This document shows, piece after piece, positions 46,518 through 56,278 of a stretch of DNA of 64,000 nt. Under the pieces are notes generated by a model. It saw only the letters and a program-made list of their open reading frames with translations, was not told the DNA's origin and ran no database searches. This DNA comes from Acidobacteriota bacterium. GTDB lineage: Bacteria > Acidobacteriota > JAAYUB01. Location: NCBI GenBank assembly GCA_029565065.1, contig JAKQOW010000019.1, forward strand, positions 1-64,000, read 5' to 3'. Every line of letters starts with the position of its first letter. Position 1 is the stretch's first letter. The translations under genes were made by a program, and so were the position numbers.

Positions 46518-46964
46518 TCAGCCGGCGTTGATGGAGATCTGCTTCGGCTTGGCCTCTTCCCGTTTGGGCAGGATCAGCTCCAGCACGCCGTCGGTGTACT
46601 TGGCCTTCATCTTCTCGCCGTCGGCCATTCGCGGCAGGGTGAAGCTGCGGGTGAACCGTCCGTAGCAGCACTCGACCCGATGGTAGTTGTCCTGCTTCTC
46701 GTCCTGGTCGAACTTGCGCTCGCCGTTGACGGTGACGGTGTTGTTCTCCACCGTGATCTGGATGTCTTCCCGTTTCATCCCGGGCAGGTCGAATCGAATG
46801 ACGAGTTCGTTCTCGCGCTCGTTGACGTCCATGCGGGGGTACCAGGCCGCCAACGCCTCGCTCTCCTCGTCGTAGCGCCGCGGCATGTCGAAGAACCGGG
46901 AAATCATCCGGTCAAACTCGCGGGACAGCTGGTTGTACGGATCGTACTTGCGAATTCCAACCAT
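46518..46964 (-). CDS. small heat-shock protein Hsp20
   Basis: This 148-residue holdase has a central alpha-crystallin domain (about 45-135: PRMDVNERENELVIRFDLPGMKREDIQI, RSFTLPRMADGEKMKAKYTDGVLELILPKR) and a short C-terminal tail ending KQISINAG. The ATG at 46964 follows a strong AAGGAGG site; an ATG eight codons upstream lies on the other side of that site. It leads the hsp20-grpE-clpB cluster. Upstream is a near-consensus sigma-54 promoter and a palindrome, not a CIRCE or sigma-32 element. Confidence 0.94.
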   Translation of the reverse strand: MVGIRKYDPYNQLSREFDRMISRFFDMPRRYDEESEALAAWYPRMDVNERENELVIRFDLPGMKREDIQITVENNTVTVNGERKFDQDEKQDNYHRVECCYGRFTRSFTLPRMADGEKMKAKYTDGVLELILPKREEAKPKQISINAG

Positions 46965-47001
46965 GGTGATTACCTCCTTCTCAAACATTCATCCAGCTAT
47001 T

Positions 47002-47018
47002 GGCAACCATCATGCCAA
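47002..47018 (-). promoter_or_regulatory. sigma-54 (RpoN) promoter of hsp20
   Basis: On the minus strand, TTGGCATGATGGTTGCC matches the -24/-12 consensus YTGGCACGRNNNTTGCW at 15 of 17 positions, including both invariant GG and GC pairs at the right spacing. The start would be near 46991, leaving about 27 bases to the ATG. Confidence 0.7.
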
Positions 47019-47080
47019 AATCGTATCGATTCTTAAATTATTGAAATTAAGAATATTAAATCTATATCCCGCGCTGCAAA

Positions 47081-47099
47081 GTGGGGAATATTTCCCCAC
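47081..47099. promoter_or_regulatory. candidate enhancer-binding site upstream of hsp20
   Basis: GTGGGGAATATTTCCCCAC is a perfect 8+3+8 palindrome centred about 98 bases upstream of the predicted sigma-54 start, a typical distance for activator binding. A further half-site, TTTCCCCA, occurs a few bases beyond it (about 47111-47118). The bound protein is unknown. Confidence 0.55.
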
Positions 47100-47336
47100 T
47101 CTTCGGATCCTTTCCCCATAAGAAAACCCGGAAGGTCCGCCGGGAAGACTCTGCCGGGAAGAGGTGGCGGGTGGCCCGGCTCCTCCACCCGGCCAGCGCA
47201 TGGAACGGGCGGGACATCGGGACTGCAAAAAAATATTCCTTTTCAAATCAGCATGTTTTACCCGTTCCCCCGCCGCCGGGCCGAACACTTCGGTTCCCGT
47301 CCGTTTATATGGGTAAAGACATTCGGGGAGGTGGCC

Positions 47337-47678
47337 ATGGACAAGAATCTGGAAAAGGAGATGCGGAAGATCGAGGACCAGATGTGGCGGGAGTTCCGCG
47401 CGGTGCTGCAGCTGCCCGACGCCGTTCCGCCCGAGGTGCGGCTGCGGCTGCTGCACGAGACCTACGAGGATGAGGTGCGCGACGGGCACAGCGCCGAGTT
47501 CCACCGCCTCTTCCCCGACGCCGTGAACCTGATCATCCCGTGCAGCCGCCGGTGCCCGGAATGCCGCATCCTGCCGTGGTGCGACTACGCCCGCGAGCAG
47601 TTCTCCCCGGACGACATCCTGTGGATGCAGGCCACGGGCAACTACCCGCCGGGCGGACGCCCGGAGTCCGTGCACTGA
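47337..47678 (+). CDS. small four-cysteine protein of unknown function
   Basis: This 113-residue protein starts MDKNLEKEMRKIEDQMWREF behind a GGGGAGG site. Its first 60 residues look helical. A cysteine cluster follows, Cys69-x3-Cys73-x2-Cys76-x5-Cys82 (PCSRRCPECRILPWC), suited to a zinc ion or Fe-S cluster. The C-terminus is short and Gly/Pro-rich. I recognise no family. It is transcribed away from hsp20 and converges on trmFO with only 20 bases between stops. The codon use and GC content match the neighbours. Confidence 0.7.
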   Translation: MDKNLEKEMRKIEDQMWREFRAVLQLPDAVPPEVRLRLLHETYEDEVRDGHSAEFHRLFPDAVNLIIPCSRRCPECRILPWCDYAREQFSPDDILWMQATGNYPPGGRPESVH

Positions 47679-47698
47679 TCGGGTTCGAGCCGGACCTG

Positions 47699-49036
47699 TC
47701 AGGCGGGCTGCACGCCCTCCCGGGCGGCGAAGTCCCGGAGCGCCTGCAGCGACTCCCGCACCCGCCAATCGTGGCGCGCCGCCTTGCCGCGCAGCCGCCG
47801 CTCCAGCTCGGGCGGCGGCGGCGGGAGGAGCGCAAAGGTGATGTTGAGCGGCTGGTAGCCGCGCGGATCCGCCGCGCCGAGGGCGTGCTGCAGGCTGCCC
47901 AGCGCGGTGTCCCGGGGAAACCGCACGAGCGGAAGGCCCCGCAGCCGGCGGTCCGCCTGCAGCCCCGCCATCAGTCCGGTGGCGACGGCTTCGATGTACC
48001 CTTCCAATCCGCACAACTGCCCGGCCACGAACACGCCCGAGTGGTCGCGAAACTCCTGTTCCGGCGTCAGCACGGCCGGCGCGTTGAGGTACGTGTTGCG
48101 GTGGATCTGCCCGTACCGGATGAACTCGGCGCGCGCCAGGCCGGGGATGAGCCGGAAGACCCGCTGCTGCTCGCCCTGCCGCAGACGCGTCTGGAAGCCC
48201 ACCAGGTTGAACGCGTCGCCCAGCAGATCCTCCCGGCGGAGCTGGAGCGCGGCGTGGGGCACCGCGCCGGTGCGCGGGTCCACCAGCCCCACCGGCTTCA
48301 TGGGGCCGAAGCGGAGCGTGTCGTCCCCGCGCCGGACGATCTCCTCGATGGGGAGGCACCCCTCGAAATAGGCGGCCGACTCGAAGGCGTGCTGCGGGTA
48401 GGTGTCGGCCGCGCGGAGCGCCTCGATGAACGCCTGGTACTCCTCGCGGTTCAGGGGGCAGTTCAGGTAGTCGTCGCCCCCCTTGCCATAGCGCGAAGCA
48501 GCGAAGGCCACGGCGCGGTCCACCGAAGCTCCGGCGACGATGGGGCTGATCGCGTCGTAGAAAAAAAGATGCGCGGCGCCGGCGAGCCCGCGCAGCGCCT
48601 CGGTCAGTGCCGGTGACGTGAGCGGCCCCGTGGCGACGATGACCGGACGCGCGGCCGGCAGCGCCCGCGCTTCCGCAGCGAGCACCGTGATGCCGGGCTC
48701 GCCGCGAACCGCCGCCTCCACCTCCGCGGCGAACCGCTGCCGGTCCACCGCCAGCGCCTGCCCGGCGGGGACCCGGCAGCCGTCGGCCACCCGAAGCAGG
48801 AGGCTGCCCAGGTGGCGCAGCTCCGCCTTCAGCAGAAACGGTGCGCTGGCGGGAGCCTCCGACTTGAGTGAATTGGAACAGACCAGTTCGGCGAAGCGGC
48901 CGGTGCGGTGGGCGGGCGTCATCACGGCGGGGCGCATCTCCCAGAGCGCCACCCGCCAGCCCCGGCGGGCGAGCTGCCAAGCGGCCTCGCTCCCCGCCAG
49001 GCCCGCCCCGAGCACGGTCACGTCGGCCCCGCCCAT
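47699..49036 (-). CDS. trmFO: folate-dependent tRNA U54 methyltransferase TrmFO
   Basis: This 445-residue flavoenzyme makes 5-methyluridine at tRNA position 54 using methylene-tetrahydrofolate. It has the FAD-binding VLGAGLAGSEAAW (8-20), ELVCSNSLKSE with Cys53, and AAYFEGCLPIEE with Cys227, matching the two conserved cysteines of the family. GRFAELVCSN and FGPMKPVGL are diagnostic against GidA/MnmG. The ATG at 49036 follows GGGAGG. The frame remains open upstream but has no signals. It is divergent from the exporter operon. Confidence 0.94.
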   Translation of the reverse strand: MGGADVTVLGAGLAGSEAAWQLARRGWRVALWEMRPAVMTPAHRTGRFAELVCSNSLKSEAPASAPFLLKAELRHLGSLLLRVADGCRVPAGQALAVDRQRFAAEVEAAVRGEPGITVLAAEARALPAARPVIVATGPLTSPALTEALRGLAGAAHLFFYDAISPIVAGASVDRAVAFAASRYGKGGDDYLNCPLNREEYQAFIEALRAADTYPQHAFESAAYFEGCLPIEEIVRRGDDTLRFGPMKPVGLVDPRTGAVPHAALQLRREDLLGDAFNLVGFQTRLRQGEQQRVFRLIPGLARAEFIRYGQIHRNTYLNAPAVLTPEQEFRDHSGVFVAGQLCGLEGYIEAVATGLMAGLQADRRLRGLPLVRFPRDTALGSLQHALGAADPRGYQPLNITFALLPPPPPELERRLRGKAARHDWRVRESLQALRDFAAREGVQPA

Positions 49037-49214
49037 GTTCCGCCACCTCCCAAACAGCGTCCCGGGCAGCGGGATTCCCCGCGCCATCTGGCAATCATGA
49101 TACACCATCGCGCCAGCCGTCGCCTGAATCGTCATCGCCCAATATGGAATATTCGCTTCCCCGGTGCTCCGCTTTGTGCTGAAATGGGTTATTCCCGAAG
49201 TCGGAGGCCTGCGG

Positions 49215-50435
49215 ATGACCCGACGGATGCGGCACACCCTGTGGATCGGCGGCGCGCTTCTCGTGGCGGCGGCGGGCTGGCTGGGCGTCACCCGGCTGCG
49301 AGTCCGCGAGGTGGAGACCGTCCGGCCGGCGGAGCGGGAAGTGGTGGAGCTGGTCATCGCCAGCGGCATGCTGCGGGCCAAACGGCAGAGCCCCATCGGC
49401 AGCGAGGTCACAGGCATCATCGAATCGGTTTATGTCGACGACGGAGACAACGTGGCCGCCGGCGACATGCTCATTCAGCTCCGGCCGGAAGACTCCAGAC
49501 GGCGACTGGAGCAGAGCCGTCAGGCCATGGAAACGGCCGAGGCCGAACTCGCCCTCGTCCGCCGCGGCGCCACCGCCGAGGAACTGGCCCGCGCCGACGC
49601 CGAGGTGGCCCGGGCCACCGCCGCCCGGTTGCAGACCGAGCGGGAGTACGGGCGCCTGCGCGCCCTGTTCGAGGACCGGTTGATTGCCCAGGCGGACCTC
49701 GATCTGGCCGCCTCCTCGCGGGACCAGGCACAGGCCGCGGAGGCGGCCGCCCGCGAGACGCTGGCGGACCTGCGCGCCCGGCCGCGCCCCGAGGACCTGC
49801 AGGTGACCGAGGCGCGCCTCCGCGAAGCGGAGACGGCGGTGCTGGTAGCGGAGCAGGACCTGGAGCGCCGGACGATCCGCGCACCGCTGCCCGGGCTGGT
49901 CATCCGCCGGAGCGCCGAACCCGGTCAGAGCATCACCCCCGGCAACGCCCTTCTGGAGCTGGCCGATTTGCGGGTGACGGAAATTTACGTCGAAACCGAC
50001 GAGAACAATCTGGACCGTCTGCGGACAGGCCAGCGGGCAACGGTGCTGGCGCCGGCGTTCCGCGACCGGCCGTTTGCCGCGACGCTGGCTCAGATCGGTC
50101 CGGAAGTGGACAGCGGCCGCGGCGTGGTGGGCCTCCGGTTCACGCCCGACCGGCTCCCCGACTTCGCCCGTCCCGACATGACGGTGGACGTCAGCGTCGA
50201 GGTGGCCCGGCTGCCGCGGGCGCTCAGCCTCCCCGCCACCGCGCTCCTGCAGCGCGACGGCCGGTGGCAGGTGCTGATCGTGACGGGCGAGACGGTCCGC
50301 GAACAGACTGTCCGCGTCCTGGCCCGCGGCACGGAGTGGATCGCCGTGGAGGGCGTGCCGCCCGACGCCGCGGTGCTCGCCCGGGGCACCGAGGCCGCCG
50401 CCGGAGACACGGTCCGGCCGGTGGCGCGGCCCTGA
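49215..50435 (+). CDS. membrane fusion protein (HlyD/MacA family)
   Basis: This 406-residue periplasmic adaptor has a single N-terminal membrane helix (about 8-25). A biotinyl-lipoyl half (about 55-90, IGSEVTGIIESVYVDDGDNVAAGDMLIQL), a long coiled-coil hairpin (about 95-200) and the second lipoyl half (TIRAPLPGLVIRRSAEPGQ) follow, then a beta-barrel and a C-terminal domain. It should link an inner-membrane ABC exporter to an outer-membrane channel. The ATG at 49215 has GGAGG 7 bases upstream. It is the first gene of a three-gene exporter operon. No TolC-like gene is present nearby. Confidence 0.92.
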   Translation: MTRRMRHTLWIGGALLVAAAGWLGVTRLRVREVETVRPAEREVVELVIASGMLRAKRQSPIGSEVTGIIESVYVDDGDNVAAGDMLIQLRPEDSRRRLEQSRQAMETAEAELALVRRGATAEELARADAEVARATAARLQTEREYGRLRALFEDRLIAQADLDLAASSRDQAQAAEAAARETLADLRARPRPEDLQVTEARLREAETAVLVAEQDLERRTIRAPLPGLVIRRSAEPGQSITPGNALLELADLRVTEIYVETDENNLDRLRTGQRATVLAPAFRDRPFAATLAQIGPEVDSGRGVVGLRFTPDRLPDFARPDMTVDVSVEVARLPRALSLPATALLQRDGRWQVLIVTGETVREQTVRVLARGTEWIAVEGVPPDAAVLARGTEAAAGDTVRPVARP

Positions 50436-50469
50436 ACGCCCGGTGCCCGGACGACGAGGAGAGCGACCC

Positions 50470-51719
50470 ATGTTCGACCGTTTCGCCTGGTCCGTGGCGC
50501 TGCGGAATCTGCGCTACAACCTGGGCAAGACCCTGCTCATGATGGGAGTCGTGGCGGTCTCCGTCACCCTGATCATCTTTCTCGGCGCCCTCATCGGCGG
50601 GCTGCAACGGCGGCTCATCGCCAGCGTCACCGGTGCCATCCCCCACGTCGTCGTCCGCCAACCCGAACGGGTGCCGCTGTCGGTGGCCGACGCGGCGGCA
50701 CCGGACGGGCCGCTCTACGCCGGCGAGCGGATCCGGATGGAACGGCAGAAGCGCAAGATCGAGGACTGGCCCTTCTGGCTCGCCCGACTGCAGCGCTTCG
50801 ATCCGGATGTGGCGGCGGTGTCGCCGGTGGTGGAAGGCCAGGGATTCATGTCGCGGGGCGCCCGCCGGCAGGGGGTGGCGGTGGTGGGTGTGATCCCGGA
50901 GCGCCACAACGAGGTGGTGGACATCCAGTCGAAGCTGGTGGCGGGACGGTTCTTCGGGCTCAACGCCGGCGAGGTCGCCCTCGGCTACAAGCTGGCCGAC
51001 GAGTTCTCGCTCCGCCTCGGGGACAAGGTCCGCTTGGTGAGCATCGAGGGGAACGCCGGCACCTACACCGTTGCCGGCATCTTCGACAGCGGCTTCGCCG
51101 TCGTCGACGGCGGCACCCTCTACCTGACGCTGCGCGACGGCCAGACCCTCTTCGGCGTGGGCACCGCCGTCACCAGCATCGGCCTGAAGCTCGGCGACAT
51201 CTTCGGCGCCGACGCCATGGCGCGGCGTCTGGCGCTGCAGGTCCCCTACGAGACCCGCTCCTGGATGGAGGACAACCAGTCGCTCCTGTCCGGACTGCGG
51301 GCCCAGAGCCAGTCGTCCAACCTCATCGTGGGCTTCACCATCCTGGGCGCCGGCTTCGGCATCGCCAGCATGCTCATTATGTCGGTGATGAGCCAGCTCC
51401 GGGAGATCGGCATCCTCAAGGCCATGGGCGCCAACCGCCGCCAGATCACCGCCGTGTTCACCGTGGAGGGCATGCTGCTGTCGCTCTTCGGCGGCACCGC
51501 CGGAGCCGTTCAGGGGTCCGCCCTCTGCCTGTGGCTGGCCGGCTTCCGCACCACCGCCAGCGCCACCGGCCGGCTGGTGGAAACGTTCCCGGTGGATCTC
51601 GGCCCCGCCCTGATCCTGGGCAGCATCGGCATCGCCGTGGGCATCGGCTTCCTCGCCTCGCTCTACCCGGCCTGGCGGGCGGCGAGGATCAATCCCATCG
51701 ACGTGATCCGGGGGGCGTG

Positions 51720-51720
<1 letters not shown>
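50470..51720 (+). CDS. MacB/LolC-like ABC permease (FtsX domain)
   Basis: This 416-residue inner-membrane protein has one N-terminal helix (about 18-40), a large periplasmic domain (about 45-270) and three C-terminal helices (about 280-410), with the FtsX signature REIGILKAMGANRRQITAVFTVEGMLLSLFGG. This four-helix layout is the type VII ABC fold that couples ATP use to periplasmic mechanics. The ATG at 50470 follows GAGGAG. It lies 34 bases after the adaptor gene and its stop overlaps the ATPase start (TGATG). Confidence 0.92.
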
Positions 51721-52400
<680 letters not shown>

Positions 52401-52404
52401 GCGA

Positions 52405-52433
52405 TTGCATCCGCGCGGGCACCCTCCTATAAT
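52405..52433 (+). promoter_or_regulatory. sigma-70 promoter of the GYF-kinase gene
   Basis: TTGCAT (52405-52410), a 17-base spacer and a perfect TATAAT (52428-52433) predict a start near 52440. It begins 5 bases after the exporter ATPase stop and separates the two transcription units. It also rules out translation starts before 52440. Confidence 0.75.
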
Positions 52434-52458
52434 CACGCAAAGATTCCGTGGAGCAGGC

Positions 52459-55400
52459 GTGGCACGCTATTACATCCATGACGGCACCGCCCCCGCCGGT
52501 CCGTTCGGCGAGGCCGAACTGGCCGAGCAGGCGGCGTCGGGCCGGCTGCGCCCCGACACGCCGTGCCGCCGCGCCGACACCACCTGCTGGCGACCCGCCG
52601 CCGATGCCCTGCCGGAACTCTGGTCCGGGGACACCCCGCCCACCCACCCACTGCGGACGACGGCTGCGAACTCCACCGGCACCCTGGATCTGGAGCGTTC
52701 GCCGGTGCACCCCGAGACGCTGTTCCCGCCCGGCGCCATCCTGGCCGAACGCTACCAGATCCTCCGCCTTCTGGGCCGCGGCGGCATGGGCGAGGTGTAC
52801 GAGGCGCTCGATCTGGAACTCCACCTCCGGGTGGCCCTCAAGACGCTGCGGCCCGACCGCATGGAGCGGGGCGTGTCCGTGGCCCGCTTCAAGCGCGAGA
52901 TCCAGCTGGCGCGCCGGGTCACCCACCCGAACGTCTGCCGGATTTTCGACCTGGGCGTGCATCGCGCCGAGACGCCGTCGGCGTCGCCCGCGGCCGACAC
53001 GGTCTTTCTGACGATGGAGCTGCTGGAGGGCCCCACCCTGACCCAGCGGCTACGGATCGGCGGACGGCTCGCCCCGGCCGCAGCCGGAGAGCTGCTGGCT
53101 CAGCTGGCAGCCGCGCTGGACGCCGCCCACGCCGCCGGCGTGATCCACCGGGATTTCAAGCCCGGCAACGTCATGCTGGTCCCCCAACCGGGCGGCGGCG
53201 AACGGGCGGTGGTCACCGATTTCGGACTGGCCCGGCCGGACGCACCGGCGGGCGCCGACTCCGAAGCCCAGCCCACCGGCGCGGTGGGGACGCCCTTCTA
53301 CATGGCGCCGGAGCAGCTCGAGGGGACGCCGGTCACGCCGGCGGCCGACATCTACGCCCTCGGCGTGGTGGCTTACGAGCTCGTCACCGGCACCCTGCCC
53401 TACGCCGCCGACAACGCCATCGCCGCGGCGGTCAAATGCCTGCGGGAGCCGCCGACGCCGCCCAGCCGGCACGTCGAGGGACTGGATCCCGCGTGGGAGG
53501 CCGCCATCCTGCGCTGCCTGGCGCGCGATCCGGCGGCGCGGTTCCCCCGGACCCGGGACTTCCTCGCCGCTCTGGGCGTCCGAAGCACGGAACCAGCCGG
53601 TCCGCCGACGGCCGTCGGCGCCCCATTGCGTCGGCGCCGGCTGTGGCTGTACGCCGCGGCTGCCGCGCTGGCGCTTGCCGGCGGCCTGTGCCTGTGGCGG
53701 CCCTGGGAACAGCCCGCAGGCGGCGGCGGGGATCGGCCGCGACGGGCGGTGGCGGTATTCGACTTTCGCGACCTTGGCGAGGACGCGGGGTCGGTCTGGT
53801 TGTCCACCGCCCTGGCCGAGATGTTTCGCGCCGACCTGGCCGCATCGCCGGACGTCCGTCTCATCCCCGGTGAGAACGTGGGCCGCCTGGAACTGGAGCT
53901 GGCACCCGCCGCCGGAGAGGTGCTTTCCGCCGAATCCCTGGGGCAGATTCGCGACGCCATCGGTTCCGATCTGGTGGTGGCCGGCACATTCGCCGCGGGC
54001 GACGGCCGGATCCGCATCCTGGCCGTGGTCCAGGATGTCGCTTCGGGCGGCACCGTGGCCCGGCTGGATGCGGCCGGTGCCGAATCCGACTTGTTCCGAC
54101 TTGTCGCCGGCTTGAGTGCGGAGATGCTCCGGCGGCTGCGCGTTCGTCCGGGCGGCGCGAACGGCGCCGCCCCGGCCCGGGCGGTCCTGCCCGAGGATCC
54201 CGAAGCCATGCGGCTCTTCGCCGAAGGGCTCGCTTGCCTGCGCCGACTGGACGCGAAATCCGCCCGCGACCCGCTGGAGCGCGCCATGCGGCGGGCGCCC
54301 GATCGTCCGGCGCTGCACCTGGCCCTGGCCGACGCCTGGACCGTGCTCGGCTACGACGCCCGGGCGCGGGAGGAGCTCCAGCAGGCGTTCGACCGGTCCG
54401 CCGGCCTGGGCCGCGAAGGGCGCCTGGTCATCGAAGCCCGCCTGCACGCCGCCCGCTACAAATGGGCCGAGGCGCTGCTGGTTTACCGCAGCCTCTGGAC
54501 GTTCTTTCCCGACAACCTGGAACACGGCCTGAGCCTGGCGGCCGTGCTGCGGGAATCCGGCCGCGGGACCGACGCCCTGGCCACGCTGGAGCAGCTCCAG
54601 CGTCTGCCGCCCCCGGCGGGAAACGATCCGCGCATCGACCTGGCCCTGGCCGACGTCATGGATCTGCTGGGCGACTACCGCGGTCAGCTGGCCGTGGCCG
54701 GCCGGGCAGCCGGGCGGGCCACCGCCGCGGGCAGCCGGCTCGTTCTGGCGCGGGCGCGAATCCAGGAGTCGCGCGCCCGGCGGGGACTCGGCGAATTCGC
54801 GGCGGCCATGGCCGCAGCGGACGAAGCCCGCCGGATATTCGCCGCCGGCGGCGATCGCGGCGGCGAGGTCCGCGCCGTCATCCAGTCCGCTCTGGTTCGG
54901 TACTATCGAGGCGACCTGGCGGATGCCCAGCGGCTCCTGCAGGAAGCTGAGGCGCTGAGCGCCGCCAACGGTTTCGAGCGGGAGCGGGCCGCCGCCATCA
55001 ACTACCAGGCATGGATCCTCCAGGACCACGGCGATGCCGAGGCGGCGCTCGCCAAATTGCGCGAGGCCCTCGCCGTCTACCAGGAGACCGGCGCCGCCGC
55101 CAGTCAGGCGCGGGTCATGAGCAGCATCGCCGGACTCATCTACCAGCAGGGCCGGCGGGACGAGGCCCGGGTGATGTACGAGGAGTGCCTGCGGATCTTC
55201 GAGGCGGTCGGCTCCGCCAGCAGTTTGGCTCACACCCGCAACAATCTGGCCAACCTGCTGAGCGACGCCGGCGACCTGGACGGAGCCGCGCGCATGTACG
55301 CGGCGGCCCTGGCCACGTGGCAGGAGACCGGCGAGAAGATCAAGGTGATCGCGGCGCTGGGCAACCTGGCCGATCTGGACGTCACCCGCGCCGATCCGGT

Positions 55401-56106
55401 GTCGGCAGCCCGGCGGTACGGGGAGGCGCTGGCCATGAGCCGGACCATCGGGCACCGCGGCTACGAGGCGTGGGCGCTCCTGGGCCGCGGTGACGTCGCG
55501 CGACTCGCCGGACGGCCAGCTGACGCCCGCCGCGACCTGGCCGCGGCACTGGCCATCGAGACCGCGATCGGCGAGCACACCGAGGTGCCCGCCATCCACC
55601 TGGCGCTGGCCCGGCTGGAGCTGGCCGAGAACCGGCTGGCTGCGGCCGAGACCGCCGCCGTTCGCGCCGCGGCGGGTTTCCGCGACGACGGCCGGGGCGA
55701 CGGCGCAGCCGCCGCCCTGGCTCTGGCGGCGCGCGCGGCTCTGGCGCGTGGCGACACCGCGGCCGCCGACGAGCGCCTGGCGGAAATCCGATCCAGCCGG
55801 TCGGATCTCCAGCCGTCAGCCCAGGCCGAGGTGGTCATGGCCGAGGCGGAGCTGGCGGCCGCCCGGGGCCGGTGCGACGCGGCCCGCCGCAACTTGGAGA
55901 ACCAGCGCGCGGAGCTGGCCCGCCTGGGTTTCCGCCTGTCGGGGCTCGAGTGCGAGTGGATACTGGGACGGATCGAGCGCCGCTGCGGCGACGCGGCAGC
56001 CGCGGAGCGGACGCTCCGGGCGCTGCGGGAGGAGGCCGTCCGTCGCGGCCTGGGCGGCCTGGCCGGACAAACCGTTCGGCTCATGGGTGAGTCGACGGAT
56101 CGGTGA
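52459..56106 (+). CDS. Ser/Thr protein kinase with GYF_2 and TPR domains
   Basis: This 1215-residue membrane protein starts with GTG at 52459, about 20 bases after the predicted transcript start. Domains in order: GYF_2 (about 1-55, YYIHDGTAPAGPF); PknB-type kinase (about 95-370) with GRGGMGEVYEA, Lys128, HRDFKPGN (Asp232), TDFGLAR (Asp254) and MAPEQ (Glu285); one membrane helix (about 393-415); a FlgO/TolB-like domain (about 425-580, AVFDFRDLGEDAGSVWLSTALAEMF); and about ten TPRs (600-1190). The TPR and FlgO-like parts are probably outside the membrane. This layout is common in Acidobacteriota. HRDFK in place of HRDLK is tolerated. Its substrates are unknown. The C-terminal codons run into a repeat block. 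Confidence 0.92.
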   Translation: MARYYIHDGTAPAGPFGEAELAEQAASGRLRPDTPCRRADTTCWRPAADALPELWSGDTPPTHPLRTTAANSTGTLDLERSPVHPETLFPPGAILAERYQILRLLGRGGMGEVYEALDLELHLRVALKTLRPDRMERGVSVARFKREIQLARRVTHPNVCRIFDLGVHRAETPSASPAADTVFLTMELLEGPTLTQRLRIGGRLAPAAAGELLAQLAAALDAAHAAGVIHRDFKPGNVMLVPQPGGGERAVVTDFGLARPDAPAGADSEAQPTGAVGTPFYMAPEQLEGTPVTPAADIYALGVVAYELVTGTLPYAADNAIAAAVKCLREPPTPPSRHVEGLDPAWEAAILRCLARDPAARFPRTRDFLAALGVRSTEPAGPPTAVGAPLRRRRLWLYAAAAALALAGGLCLWRPWEQPAGGGGDRPRRAVAVFDFRDLGEDAGSVWLSTALAEMFRADLAASPDVRLIPGENVGRLELELAPAAGEVLSAESLGQIRDAIGSDLVVAGTFAAGDGRIRILAVVQDVASGGTVARLDAAGAESDLFRLVAGLSAEMLRRLRVRPGGANGAAPARAVLPEDPEAMRLFAEGLACLRRLDAKSARDPLERAMRRAPDRPALHLALADAWTVLGYDARAREELQQAFDRSAGLGREGRLVIEARLHAARYKWAEALLVYRSLWTFFPDNLEHGLSLAAVLRESGRGTDALATLEQLQRLPPPAGNDPRIDLALADVMDLLGDYRGQLAVAGRAAGRATAAGSRLVLARARIQESRARRGLGEFAAAMAAADEARRIFAAGGDRGGEVRAVIQSALVRYYRGDLADAQRLLQEAEALSAANGFERERAAAINYQAWILQDHGDAEAALAKLREALAVYQETGAAASQARVMSSIAGLIYQQGRRDEARVMYEECLRIFEAVGSASSLAHTRNNLANLLSDAGDLDGAARMYAAALATWQETGEKIKVIAALGNLADLDVTRADPVSAARRYGEALAMSRTIGHRGYEAWALLGRGDVARLAGRPADARRDLAAALAIETAIGEHTEVPAIHLALARLELAENRLAAAETAAVRAAAGFRDDGRGDGAAAALALAARAALARGDTAAADERLAEIRSSRSDLQPSAQAEVVMAEAELAAARGRCDAARRNLENQRAELARLGFRLSGLECEWILGRIERRCGDAAAAERTLRALREEAVRRGLGGLAGQTVRLMGESTDR

Positions 56107-56245
56107 ATCGGCGAATCGACGGATCGGTGAGTCGGTGAATCGATGAGTCGATGGATCGACGAGTCAGGAGACGGGAGCTGGAGCAGCCGTCAATAATTAA
56201 CGGCCTCCCATCAACTATCAACTATCAACTATCAACCATCAATAC
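56090..56245. repeat. modular tandem repeat block R9
   Basis: GGATCGGTGAATCGGCGAATCGAC-type octamers begin inside the last kinase codons and continue to about 56170 (GTGAATCGATGAGTCGATGG). GGAGACGGGAGC and then ATCAACT heptamers (56213-56240) follow, ending just before the convergent protease gene. Confidence 0.85.
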
Positions 56246-56278
56246 ATCTGCCAGGACGAATCGATCCTGAACCCGGGG

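Noticed and set aside
53050..55599. 849-codon minus-strand frame opposite the kinase-TPR gene
   Set aside because: It is the antisense of a well-supported gene, with low-complexity Gly/Gln/Arg composition.
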